The position numbers and the translations under genes are program-made. The notes beneath the pieces are model-generated. The model did no database searches. It was not told the origin of the DNA and saw only the letters and a program-made list of their open reading frames with translations. From Trichosporon coremiiforme (Eukaryota; Basidiomycota; Tremellomycetes; Trichosporonales; Trichosporonaceae), in the NCBI GenBank assembly GCA_039545355.1, contig BCJJ01000010.1:133085-197084 (forward strand): a stretch of DNA of 64,000 nt, written 5' to 3'. The stretch's first letter is position 1; each line of letters opens with the position of its first letter. Positions 22,634-33,035 of the stretch are shown here, one piece after another.

Positions 22634-24075
22634 TTAGACACGCTCGAGGATGACGGCGATACCCTGGCCACCGCCAATGCAGGCACCACCGAGGGCGTAC
22701 TTCTTGTCAAGGCGGTGGAGATTGTGGACGAGATTAGCAATGATACGAGCGCCAGAGGCAGCGAGGGGGTGTCCGACGGCGATGGCGCCTCCGAAGACGT
22801 TGCTCTTATCGTTGGGGAGGTCGAGTTCCTTGGCGACGGCGAGCCACTGGGTAGCGAACGCCTCGTTGATGTCGATGAGGTCCATCTGGCCGAGGGAGAG
22901 GCCAGCGCGCTCGAGCGCCTTGTGCACCGACGCGACGGGGCCAATGCCCATGATGCTGGGCTCGCAAGCCGACCAGGCGTACGAGACGACGCGGGCAAGG
23001 GGCTTGGCGCCGGTAGCCTTGACGGCGTTCTCGCCCATGACGATGTTGGCCGCGCCTCCGTCCGAGATACCGGACGCGTTACCAGGCGACACGGTGCCGG
23101 TCTTGGGGATGAAGACGGAGGGAAGCTTGTTCAGCGCCTCGATCGTGGTCTGGGGCTTGGGGTGCTCGTCGGCGTCGATCGTGACGTCGCCCTTGCGCGT
23201 CTTGAGCGTGATGGGCGCAATCTCGTCCTTGAACGCTCCGTCCTTGAGACCCTGCGCGTAGCGCTGCTGGGACTGAAGAGCGTAGTTGTCCGCGTCCTGG
23301 CGCGTGATGCCGTACTTCTTGCCCAGGTTCTCGGCCGTGATACCCATGGGAGTCTTCTCGCCGCGGGGGTTCAGGTCAGTGAGCGTGGCGAAGAGAGAGT
23401 CCTCGAGCTTCTGGTCCTGACCGAAACGCATGCCAGTACGGTTCGAGCCGGAGAGAGTAAAAGGGGACATGGACATGGCCTCGGCACCACCAGTGACGCA
23501 GGTGTCGGCCTCGCCGAGCTTGATGTGCTGAGCGGCGGTGATCAGGGACTGGAAACCGGAACCGCACAGACTGCACGTTAGTTATGACGGGCAGGACGCA
23601 ACTCACCGGTTGACAGTCAGAGCGGGGACGGTGTGGTCCAGGCCGATGCGCTCACCGACATGGCGCGCAAGGTAAGGGGTCGAGTTGTCGGTCTGGGTGA
23701 CACCACTGTTATTGTTAGCCCAATGCCTACCGCCAAAGGAACTGTGCGTTCGGTAAAAATGCTAGTGCCACGCCGGTATCCTCCAACGGGACGTCAGCAC
23801 GGCGAGCATTTGGACAGTCGTATCACTGAGCAAGTGCTGCGCGGTGTTATGAAGAGAAGCAGATCACCTGCCAGGCCGCAGTGACTGCTGACTCACCCGA
23901 AGAAGACCTCATCGACCTTGACGCCCTCAGGCAGCTCAGCAAGGGCGGCCCTGGCGGCGTGAGCGCCGAGCTCGGAAGCCTTGAGGTCCTTGAGCTTTCC
24001 GCCAAAGGCGCCGAAGGGGGTACGCTTTGAGGCGACGACGAAGATGTCCTGGCAGACGCGGGTGGAAGGACGCAT
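22634..24075 (-). CDS. 3-ketoacyl-CoA thiolase, mitochondrial ACAA2-type
   Basis: The exons (minus) are 24075-23897, 23705-23607 and 23570-22634, with introns of 191 and 36 nt and all phases consistent; the product is 404 residues. It starts IFVVASKRTPFGAFGG and the acyl-accepting Cys is in NRLCGSGFQS (Cys95). NEAFATQ, GGAIAVGHPLAASGARI (His360) and CIGGGQG (Cys390) complete the thiolase active site. Landmarks such as LARHVGERIG, PALTVNRLCGSGFQS, LEDSLFATLTD, MGITAENL and YALQSQQR match acetyl-CoA acyltransferase 2 better than the Erg10-type acetyl-CoA acetyltransferase. It should cleave 3-ketoacyl-CoA in beta-oxidation, or make acetoacetyl-CoA in reverse. The N-terminus is short, and a mitochondrial location is inferred only from the family. 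Confidence 0.9.
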
Positions 24076-24736
24076 TTTGTTGTGAGGAGTGAGAGGTGAG
24101 TGGTGAGAGGAAGTTGATGCTCGGCAAAGTCAACGATTGAAGCGTCTGTACTTCGGACAGATTACACGCGCCAGGCACATGCCCAGCTACTGTGGCCGGG
24201 TAATGGGAACGGCCAGATGCCGGGGACGCCATACGCCATACGCCATATCGCGTCCACGTCGGGCCGGGTGCGTGGTACGGCCGAATAAGGCAGGCCTGCC
24301 AGTGTCCTCACCATGGAGCACCACCAGCGCCGTCCACGGAGCCAGGGGCGCACTGCGCGCCCGTGGGAGATTATAAAACTAGAGCTACCGTGGAGAACTT
24401 GTTTTACGACCGTGGGAAACCTTGAATCTGCAAGAGGCGTCCTCCGAACTTGAGCGAGTAACTTTCCACCGTGGGAAACCTTGGATAGGCCCCGATTCGG
24501 ACGCTCGGTGCTCAGCGCTGACGCCACCGTCACAGCTTTACGTAAAGTATCCTTCCCGCTGACTGCCTTCGGGATCTGGATCTGGTCTGGTCGACCACCA
24601 CCATAGACACCGCCCTCCCACCGCACCACCACCATCCAGCCAACTTACAGCCCTCGCATCAGCATTCCACACCCTCCTTCCTCACACTCTCTCATCTACA
24701 CTTCACCAATAACATCGCATCGAATCTTCAACCACC
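24076..24736. promoter_or_regulatory. Divergent promoter of thiolase and His-rich membrane protein
   Basis: A 661-bp head-to-head region. It contains TATAAAA at 24372-24378 (plus strand), a set of CCGTGGGA-type repeats (separate entry) and a CT-rich leader in front of the plus-strand gene. Confidence 0.55.
24361..24483 (+). repeat. CCGTGGGA-type promoter repeats
   Basis: The 16-mer ACCGTGGGAAACCTTG occurs exactly twice (24409-24424 and 24468-24483). A degenerate third copy, ACCGTGGAGAACTTG, lies at 24387-24401, and the core CCGTGGGA occurs again at 24361. All are within 125 bases, next to a TATA-like element. This may be a repeated transcription-factor site. Confidence 0.6.
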
Positions 24737-25688
24737 ATGAAGGTTTCCGCCATCGTTCTCGGCGTCATCGGTAAGTACCCCCTAAGACGCAATGTTCGCT
24801 CCACTTCGCCACGCGCCGAAAGTCGCGCCTAGCAGGACAGTCCGCGACGACGCAGGCTCGGTTGCGACTGCGATGTCGGTGGACGATGTTCAACATTGTA
24901 TCCTTGAGCTTCACGATGTGGCTTGTAGCTAACATGCAGCGACGACAGCTACCACCGCCTCGGCGGCCGCGCTGCCGTTCGGCGACGGCGAGTGGAAGTT
25001 CCCGAACATCCGCATCGGATACGCGGGCGCGCACCACGACTACGGTAACCACGACAAGCGCGGCATGATGCCGTGCCACCAGGCCCACGGCGCGGTCCAG
25101 CGCTCGAACCAGCCCAGCGGTCTCGGACGGCTGCTGGCCACGCTCGGCTTCGACTCGTACACTGTCTCGCGCTACGAGCACCACCACAAGCACGACGGCG
25201 ACCACCACGGCCACCACGAGGGCCACGGCAAGGAGGGCCACCGCCACGGCGACCACGGCTCTGTCGGCTTCGAGAGCGATGGCGCCTTCGCTCCGCCGCC
25301 GCAGGACGCGGAGATGCGTATCCTCCCCATCTTCGGCCACAAGGCCGACGAGAAGTACGCCGAGAAGCACGTTGCCCAGCGTCCGCACTACCGCGGCCAC
25401 GGACACGGACACGGGTACCACCACCCGCACGCTGCGGCGCACCGCGCCCTCTCCGCCGTGCTCTACAAGCTCGACCACGCCGGTGAGGCTGTGACCGCCT
25501 TCATCCGCTCCCTCCGTTTCGACGCGGCCTACCTCATCATCGGGTACATTGTCGGCGGCGCGCTCGGCTTCGTCGCGGCCCGCAAGATTAGGCAGGCTCG
25601 CGCGCGCCGTAACGCCATCCGCCTCGATGAGGAGGAGGCCGCGGCGGAGCCGCAGGTCGTCGTCGTTGACGAGAAGGTCCTGGCCTAA
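24737..25688 (+). CDS. His-rich type I membrane protein, unknown function
   Basis: The exons are 24737-24770 and 24940-25688, with a 169-nt intron inside the signal peptide; the product is 260 residues. MKVSAIVLGVIATTATTASA is a clear signal peptide. The lumenal or extracellular part has a conserved-looking GDGEWKFPNIRIGYAGAHHDYG start and two His-rich blocks: about 30 residues of HH/HG/DH pairs near residues 82-110, and a shorter HGHGHGYHHPH block. A membrane helix (AAYLIIGYIVGGALGFVAA) and a basic, then acidic, cytoplasmic tail follow. His clusters of this kind often bind zinc, copper or nickel, so a metal-buffering or metal-delivery role is an inference. I recognise no named family. Confidence 0.78.
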
Positions 25689-25706
25689 GCGAAGCGCAGC
25701 GACGCT
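25688..25706 (+). repeat. 3'-end palindromic motif next to the stop codon
   Basis: AGCGAAGCGCAGCGACGCT overlaps the last base of the His-rich protein's TAA. Its ends (AGCG/CGCT) are complementary. It is a divergent member of the recurrent 3' motif. Confidence 0.5.
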
Positions 25707-26382
25707 GAGCCAAACTCATTTATAGAGCTGTATCCACTCCCCATCTCACACACGCCCCATCCATCTCCTTGTAAGAAATCACTGATATTTGATGTATACG
25801 TTGCCGTTGTTGCTGTTGTGCTATTCTCGTCACAGAACATGCGGACGGGCGGTGCCGTGGCGTCGAAACTGCGCGCTTAATGCTATTTGTGGAGTGTGCA
25901 CCGAGTGGCCGAACGAACGAATTCTGCAGACAGTGGAGAGAAGACCACGCGATCAGATCGGGAAGTCTACGTGTTACGTTTACGGAATGCATGGAGAAGT
26001 CTGCTGGACATATGGACATGGGAGACAACGGAGCTATGAACATGCCAGACTACGGGAGCAAAACAGACCAGACAGATCGGCGCTGATCAGAGACAATCAG
26101 CCCATCCAGACTGCGCTGTTCACCAGCTCTTACGAATGGAATGCAAGCTTCCGCTACAGATGATGCTAGCTCGCAGAAAACAGGGATAACAAAAAAGTGT
26201 ATGTGCATATCACATGCTCTACGATGGTCTAGCACTCCTCCCACCTCCAGCACCCAAATCTAACGGGCGCCGACGCGCAGTGACTCGGCTTGCTGCAGCT
26301 CAACACGACAGGCGACTGAGTTTGCACGCAGGCTGCTGCCACTCAACTCGACCGCCTCACTGCGCTCGCAGTCTCGTCGCAC
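25689..26382. other. Convergent intergenic region
   Basis: The 3' flanks of the His-rich gene (+) and the Laa2-like gene (-). No additional gene is supported. Confidence 0.5.
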
Positions 26383-27921
26383 TCATCTCGTCATCGGGCT
26401 CCCGACCCGCCTTGGTGTCGAGTTGCCCGACATGGAGAGCCTCTTCGAGTGACGGTTGCCAAACACTCCGGAAGATGATGGTGTCTTGGCCTTGGCCACG
26501 TTGGCGATCAGTTCTGAGATCATGCCATTACTGCTGTCAACTTTCTGAACTCGCAGCTCCGTTGGCGGCTGCGGTGCCTCAGCCTATCAGCATCAGCGTA
26601 CTCACTATGTCTCGTGGTCCTGCTGCCTCGCGTCCTTCAATTGCGCAAGATACGCGAGCAGTGCGCTCGCCTCGTTCGTCGTGCGGATCAGGTCACACTG
26701 CACGGCCTCCAGCTTGCTGAGGCTGTACAGTTTCAGCTCGTCGTCCTCGATCGCGCATAGCTCCTCTGCCTTGCTGAAGTTGAGAACGGGCTTGGGACCC
26801 AGGTCGTGCTTGTCCTCGCTGACTCGCGGGGGCGGGTTCGTCGCTAGGTCTGTCGTGATCTTCAGTGGCGGTAACGTCGAGAGACGGTGCGACTCGACCT
26901 CGTCCAGGTTCACTGGCACGCCCATTGCGATCAGATGGTCGCGCCTGACTCGGGACCGCGTCCAGTCCAGTGGCTTCAGCATCGGTGCAGTCGTCAGCTG
27001 CGCATGGGTGTCTCGGCTGAAATGTTAATTAGGAGAGGGAGAATGATAGCTCACTTGCTCTCATGCATGAGCACCTGCGAGAGTCCACCGACGGCCTGTG
27101 GCTCCTCCTCTGTCAGACCTTGCCGGTTTAAGCCCAGCGTGTCCTGAATCGCGAGAGCGAGTTCTCGCCATGGCGGCACGGGACGGAGTGACAGTGCGTG
27201 TGCTGTTATAAGTTAGTGTCAATGCTGGCCAACTCACCCATGTCCACTCAACATCTTCCGGTGGAGGCGGCGCCGCAGCGGCTGGTTGCAGGTTGAACCC
27301 CTCGTCAAAGTCATCCAAGTCACCAAAGTCCTCTGAAGCCACTGGCTCTGCAAAGCCGTCCCCGAAGAAGTCGAAGCCATCATCGTCAAACCCGTCTCCG
27401 CCTGCTGATGCTCCAAAGTCGTCGTCTCCAAACCCTCTGTTGTTCCTGAAGCCACTGTCGTCGAAGCCATCGTTGCTGAAGCCGCCGTCGTCGAAGCTGG
27501 CTGGTGGTGGGGCAAGAGCTGGCAGCACGAGCACTGGCTGGTTCGCTGGCAGGTTCGCTGGCGGTGTCGGCACATTGCCCCATGCCTCGTTGTCATCCAT
27601 CTTCTCTTCCGGCTCGGGTTCCGGTGGTGCCTTGTCCTTGAGGCTGAGGTCCTCCATCTTCTTCTCGGGAGAGGACGGGCTCGTGAGCTCCTGCGTGCTC
27701 TTCTTCGGGATCGCCTCTGGACTCTTGACTCGACTCGCTGGTGTTGACCCAGCCTTCATCGGACTCGTCATGAGAGAAGCTGGGGGGTCCGGGCTCTCGC
27801 TTTTCTCCGGCGAGGCTAGAGCTGGACTCGTCGACTTGACAGGGCTGCTTGGGCCGCTGGACGCCTTGGGAGCCGCAGCGGGGGCGGCGTCGGCCGTGTC
27901 TGCCCACGGGTCGTCCATCAT
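26383..27921 (-). CDS. Laa2/YBL010C-like candidate AP-1 accessory protein
   Basis: My model (minus) is 27921-27234, 27202-27055, 27016-26606 and 26530-26383, giving 464 residues with all phases consistent. The N-terminal half is Ser/Pro/acidic low complexity with repeated FGD/GFDD acidic-aromatic motifs (DDGFDDSGF, GFGDDDFG, EDFGDLDDF) like gamma-ear binding sites. The conserved-looking core is LRPVPPWRELALAI ... MLKPLDWTRSRVRRDHLIAMGVPVNLDEV, which recalls the fungal YBL010C/DUF5102 family (Laa2, a Laa1/AP-1 partner in clathrin traffic). The name is from memory of that family and needs a profile search. Two splice sites are uncertain. The first donor must be GTTGGC rather than the nearby GTGAGT to keep frame. 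The last acceptor may be 26530 or 26533. Without the last intron the protein would stop at 26605. Confidence 0.65.
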
Positions 27922-28655
27922 GAAGCCGTACTTGGTGTAGTGGATGTTTCAGTAGAAGCTAGTCATTCTCGTTGTCGCGCGCGGCTAACGTGCGGGAGCA
28001 ATTTTGGCTGGGTGGTAGCTACTTGCGAGAGTCGACCAGGAGATCTTGACAATGCTGGCGTGCGATGCACTGGGGAGCTAGGAAGAAGTGATGGCGAGTA
28101 GGACAGATGCAGCGGCGAAGAGCGGTCGGTGGGCTTCGCGACTGGTGCTGCGCATGGATCGTCCTTGGTGAACTGTGTGTTAAGGGAAGGCGAGGTAAGT
28201 AACTGCCGCTAGTGATCGGGCGAGTGTTGACCGAGGTGGAAGTATGCAGTTTTGCATGCTTAAAGTTAACCCAGACCACGACTAGACTTCTTAGAGTGCT
28301 CTACGAGGTGGAGACTTCTGGACAAGTTCATGGTGATGTGGGTGACTCGCCAAAGCAGACGACATGTCGTCGTGGGTGTGTGGAGAGGGGGAGGAGCAGA
28401 AGTAGAAGCGATGTGCTTCCCACCTGGACACTCAAGTGGAAAACTAAGCATAGAGTACACTTCTGAAGCCACCAAAGAGTCGTAAACCTGTATGCATGCA
28501 TGTAGAACGCTCAGAATCGTTGGTATCGACAAGCCTACCAGGCCCGGACCGAACCGAACCGTGCCACGCCCCAATCGCCACAGTGCAGCGACGCCACCGC
28601 GTCGTCAAAACAACGTCACTCTCCAACATTTCACCGTCACTCATCTCCTCACACA
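27922..28655. promoter_or_regulatory. Divergent promoter of the Laa2-like and CHMP7-like genes
   Basis: A 734-bp head-to-head region with no clear TATA element and no supported gene. The right end is a C/A-rich leader before the ATG at 28656. Confidence 0.5.
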
Positions 28656-30500
28656 ATGCCGCCGCTCAGCTTCCTCCGCGACTCGCCTGTGCCAGATCCG
28701 AGCCCCGAACGCCTGGCGGCACTGTACGCATTCACGCGTGCGCAGGCGTCGTCAAACCCAGATGGGTATGCAAACAACGTCGCGTGGTGGGGTCAGGTCC
28801 TGGCGGCGGGGCTGCAGGATGGCACGCTCGGCGATGTGGACGGGAGCGGGAGCGCCGCCTCCTCGCGTGCAGGCAGCGCGTTTAGGCCCGACATGGCCAG
28901 TGCCTTGAGCAATGCACCAAGGGACACGCTTGTCCTCACGGTCGACGACGGGCTGCTCTCCAGAGTAGCGCAGGACGGGCGGCGGCCGAAGGGTCTCGGC
29001 GGTGTTGTTGTGAGTACCCTACAACTAGGGTTGCGCGGTGAAGCTGACGGACAGGACTCGCTCGCCTCAGAGCGCGCGCTAATAAAACTCGCGGCGTACA
29101 ACGCCCTCACGACGGGCGTTGAGCAGGGGCCGGGACTCGCCCGCCGTGCACTCGGCGCAGGGCTGAGTATGATCGGCGGTCTCGTGTGGGGGAAGAGCGC
29201 ACCCGCGCCAGAGGAAGCATGTTGGAAGACGGCGCAGGGGCAATGGGTTCACATCGGTAACGTCAAGGTGAGTTCTAGCTTCGAGACCCACGATTATGAA
29301 GCTAATGCCAGGCGGCCGCTACGTCCTTTGCGGCACACCTCGCAGCCAAACCCCTGCTGCACCACAGCGACTGTCTGTTTTCGCGCGCTTCGTTCCTCGA
29401 GACCTTTGCTTCCATGGCACCAGCAGCGCCGTTGACGAAGCGGGACGTCGATGCGCTGCTCCTGTACCTGCAGCGGGATGTGGGCTCGGTGCAGATCGAC
29501 GGCGACGTGAGTTATCCTCTCTGGTCATAACTGACATACAGGTGATCAAGATCGCATCCCCGCTCGGCGTCGGCGAGGGCCCCATTACGGAGGCGGACCG
29601 CGGTACGCTGAGTGTGAAGATCACGCTGGCCGCCGTCGAGGCGCAGATTGAGGATATTGAGGCTCAGAGCGCAAAGACGATGGACAAGGTCCGCGCCTCG
29701 CTCAAGGCGGGGCAGAAGGCGGGCGCGACAGCATACCTCAAGAGCAAGAAGGGGCTCGACGACGTGCTGTCGAAGCGCATCGCGACTGGAGAGCAGCTGC
29801 GCTCTGTGCTCCGGTCCATTGACGACGCGAAAAGCAACGCCGAGGTGAGTTCTCGCTCCTGTCCACATCTCCGCCCAGCTATATTTCGTGGAGCCGCGAA
29901 CCTGACACCCAGATCATGTCCGCGTACGAGCTCTCGACCTCCTCCCTCGCCTCGGCGCTCGCCGACCCCCGGCTGTCCCCCGACCGCATCGCGAACACAA
30001 CTGACGCGCTCGCCGATGTCCTGGCCGACAGCAAGGAGATCTCGGATGCGATCGAGATCGGCGGCGCTCAGGCGCGGCAGGCCGCAGGCGCACCCGAGTT
30101 CGACGAAGACGAGCTGGCCGCCGAGCTCGACGCGCTCGTGCTCGAGGAGAAGGCGGCGCAGAAGGAGCGCGCCGAGCGGGAGGCTCGCGAAGCCGTCGTG
30201 CGGAAGGAGGCGGAGGAGAAGGCTGCCGCGGCGCACAAGGCCGCGGAAGAGAAGCAGAGGGCTGAGGAGAAGGAGAAGAAGGAGTGCGAGGGGAGGGAGC
30301 GCGCGCCGAAAGTGGCGGCCGCCCAGCAGGCTATCCAGTCCAGTGAGAAGGTTGGAGCCAAGACGGAGGGAAGCAAGATGACCGAGGAGGAGGAGTGGGC
30401 CCAGCGCCACGCCGATGCCCAGCAGAGGCAGCGTGAGGAGAAGGAGCGCGCCGAGCGCGAGCGCCTCGAGAAGGAGAGCCAGCGCGTTTACGCCGAGTAG
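28656..30500 (+). CDS. CHMP7: CHMP7/Snf7-type ESCRT-III protein
   Basis: The exons are 28656-29267, 29312-29506, 29542-29844 and 29913-30500. The introns are 44, 35 and 68 nt, all phase 0, and the product is 565 residues. The N-terminal half carries a winged-helix-like region (FTRAQASSNPDGYANNVAWWGQVLAAGLQDG, then LTKRDVDALLLYLQRDVGSVQIDGDVIKI). The C-terminal half has the Snf7 helices (VEAQIEDIEAQSAKTMDKVRASLKAGQKAGATAYLKSKKGLDDVL...). This two-part plan is that of CHMP7, the adaptor that recruits ESCRT-III for nuclear-envelope and endosome membrane remodelling. The last 100 residues are an unusual Glu/Lys/Arg-rich helix. Gene spacing to convergent SED5 is only 57 bp. An alternative is another Snf7 paralogue; the N-terminal half argues for CHMP7. 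Confidence 0.82.
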
Positions 30501-30557
30501 ACATATGATCATAAAGTTTTATGCATTCTAAGAGCTGTTGTACACATTACTACGCAG

Positions 30558-31796
30558 TTACGAGACAAGGATGAAGACGAGGAACTAGGCGTTAGCTTGG
30601 GCTCGGTATATAAACAGCGAGCGGAACTCACAAAGATGATGAGGACGCCAAAGATCTTGAGCATGAGCCATCTATTCGAGGAGATGCTCTCGTAGTACTT
30701 GAGGAGCTGGCCGTGGGCTGCGTTTATGTTCATGTCGACGTCGTGAACGTTCTGGTCGATTGTGTCGATACGTTCGCGCTGCATCTGCACGAGGCTCGCG
30801 AGCTGGGAGAACATGCCTCCGAGCTCCGAGATGGTGCTCTCGATCGTCTCGATCGCGTTCGACCGCGATTGGATAAAGTCGTCCTGCTGCTCCATGAGCT
30901 GCATCTGCTGGTAGTCCTGGGTCTGCTGGGGCTCGTCGATGTTGAGGGCTAAGAAGTCGGCGCCGCCGTCGGGCGCAGCCCGCGTCTTGCCCTTGAGCCC
31001 GCTGCCTGGTCCTCCGGTGGGAGCGAAGAGCAGCGAGTCTGCAGTCAGCTTCGATGTCAGAAGAAGAGAGCTTACCCTTCGCCGGCGCGGGAACCGCCGC
31101 CGCACTCGTCGTGTGCATGAACTGCTCTGTCCGGTCCCGGCTCGCCTTCATGTTCTGCGTACGCAGTTCCAGGACGTCCTGGAACCCCATCGCCATCTCC
31201 TTGACCCTGCTCTGCAGCAGCGTCACCACATTTGAATTGTGCTGCTCCACCTGCTTTCCGCGCGCATCGTGGTGCGTCTTGGTGTACGTCGCCAGATCCC
31301 CGATCTGCGAGTTCAGGTGCGACATGTCCTGCTTGATGATGTACGTGAGCTCCGAGATTTCCATTGGGCGGTCGTCAAAGAGAGTCTTGCGCTTTGCCAC
31401 TGGGTCGTTAGCGTCATATCGGCGGCCGACGTCTCGAGCACGAATTTCGGGCACGACTGCTGTGCACCGGTTCCAGTGAGCGATGCATGTCGCCATGGCC
31501 TGCGTCCGTGCAGAACAAGGACAGGACGCGTAACCGGCCCATGGCTTCAGGCCGTGTGACGCACTCAGGAACCTTACAAATAACTGCCCGCAATTAAACT
31601 CACGCTGCGCCAACTTCTGCAACTTGTGCGTCGTCTGCGTGATGTCCTTTGCGATCTGGCCCGCCATGCGCCCGAACTCGCTCGGATGCTGCGGTCCGGG
31701 CTTCGGCGTCGAACGCAGGGTAGAGGCCGCAGCGGTGCGCGCGCGAATGGACGACAGGGCCGAGTGGAACTCGGAAGTGCGGTCGCGGGGTGACAT
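30558..31796 (-). CDS. SED5: Golgi Qa-SNARE syntaxin 5 (Sed5)
   Basis: The exons (minus) are 31796-31604, 31399-31076, 31038-30632 and 30584-30558, with introns of 204, 37 and 47 nt; the product is 316 residues. It begins with the short RDRTSEF motif, which binds Sly1 in Sed5 proteins. LAKRKTLFDDRPMEISELTYIIKQDMSHLN and QSRVKEMAMGFQDVLELRTQNMK, which are Sed5 signatures, follow. The Qa-SNARE helix contains the zero-layer Gln (RSNAIETIESTISELGGMFSQLASLVQMQ). The terminal anchor (LMLKIFGVLIIFFLVFILVS) is completed only by the nine-codon last exon. Sed5 mediates ER-to-Golgi and intra-Golgi fusion. Failing to splice the last intron would replace the second half of the anchor with a polar tail. 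Confidence 0.95.
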
Positions 31797-32355
31797 GGCT
31801 CAGATATCGAACGGCGGCGGGCGGTGGGAAGGTGGTGTGGGGAGGGCGACCGGGGGCTTGAGGTCAAGCGACGGCCGAGGAGGGGTCAGGTCGCAACAGC
31901 TGCCGAAGAGAGCGAGGAGAAGTGCTGTCGAGATGTATTAGGGTGTTGAGTCGTGTATCCGAAGCAGTGGCAGAGCAAGCAAGATAGTGTTGTTCGTGAG
32001 GCAGTGGTGAGGTGGAGGTGCTCCTAGGTCCTCGACCGTCCGTAGCCAGCTAGCCAGCTGGGGTGGCTGTGGGCGTGGAACGGGCTGAGGCGTCGTCCAC
32101 CATAGGGCGGGGGATGAAGACACGTCATAATTTTGATACGATCCACGTGACTCTCACCCAAACGCAAACGTCTCAACCACTCACTTCACAAGGACGCGCT
32201 CGACGAGCTCAACACATCAACAACATACTGCATCGACAGCACGCATCGGCCCGCCTCGCATTGACTAGACGGCTGCACAGACGACACGTACCCCGTACCC
32301 CATAACCAATCCTCAAAAGTCGCAATTCCTCCGTTGAACAGAGTGCAGATTCAAG
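31797..32355. promoter_or_regulatory. Divergent promoter of SED5 and Sm G
   Basis: A 559-bp head-to-head region. A short tandem GCTAGCCA-type repeat lies near 32045-32060 (AGCTAGCCAGCTGG). No gene is seen. Confidence 0.5.
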
Positions 32356-33035
32356 ATGTCGCGCCCGAGTCAGCCCGAGCTTAAGAGTGAGCATCCATCT
32401 CGCCACACCGCGTCGCAATCGCAGGACAAGGGGCCAAGGAAGGAGCTGGGATTATGGGACAGACATGGAGAACGTCTGTGAAGACGCTTGGTCGCAGAGG
32501 GCCTGGTAGTTGGAAGTGACGGCTGTCACGGCTCCTCGTGTGACATCACCCAACGATTGTTTTCACGCCAGGTCCTCGCACCCCCGCGTTGCCGTGCTCC
32601 TGACGTCCGACAAACGTCTACGGGAGCTAGAGGGAACCCCTTCGAGTCCCAGAGCATCCAATTCCTCGGCAATAAGTTCCGCATCGCAGTTGTGAAAGGC
32701 GTTCGGCTTCTCCAATGTGCGGAGCCCAGCTGACATCAGAATTCATGGACCGTCGTCTCTTCATCCACATCCAGGGCGGACGGCAGGTCTCGGGAGTCCT
32801 GCGCGGATACGACATGTTCCTGAACCTCGTCGTCGACCAGGCGTACGAGGAGCTCGGCGGAGGCGAGCGGAAACCCGCCGGAATGGTCGTGAGTACGCAT
32901 TCCCTCTTGCGCTGGCCGTGATCGGCGGGCGCACGAGGATAGCTTCGTCGCGCGTGAGAGATCGAGCTGACAACCCAGGTCATTCGCGGTAACTCTGTGG
33001 CCTCGATGGAGCTTCTCGATAGCATGCGACAGTAG
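32356..33035 (+). CDS. SMX2: Small nuclear ribonucleoprotein Sm G
   Basis: The exons are 32356-32386, 32740-32888 and 32979-33035, giving 78 residues, the usual length. The Sm1 motif (FMDRRLFIHIQGGRQVSGVLRGYDMFLNLVVDQAYE) and the Sm2 motif (GMVVIRGNSVASMELLD) are intact. The IRGNS block distinguishes Sm G from other Sm and Lsm proteins, with Lsm7 as the nearest alternative. Sm G is part of the heptameric ring on U1, U2, U4 and U5 snRNAs. The first intron is 353 nt, far longer than the local norm, after a first exon of only 31 nt; the second is 90 nt. Confidence 0.93.

Noticed and set aside
22487..23581. 364-residue open frame antisense to the thiolase
   Set aside because: Shadow of the coding strand; no recognisable sequence.
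27206..27238. Canonical-looking donor GTGAGT in the Laa2-like gene (about 27238)
   Set aside because: Using it shifts exon 2 into a frame that stops after about 25 codons; only the GTTGGC donor five bases downstream keeps the protein-like frame.
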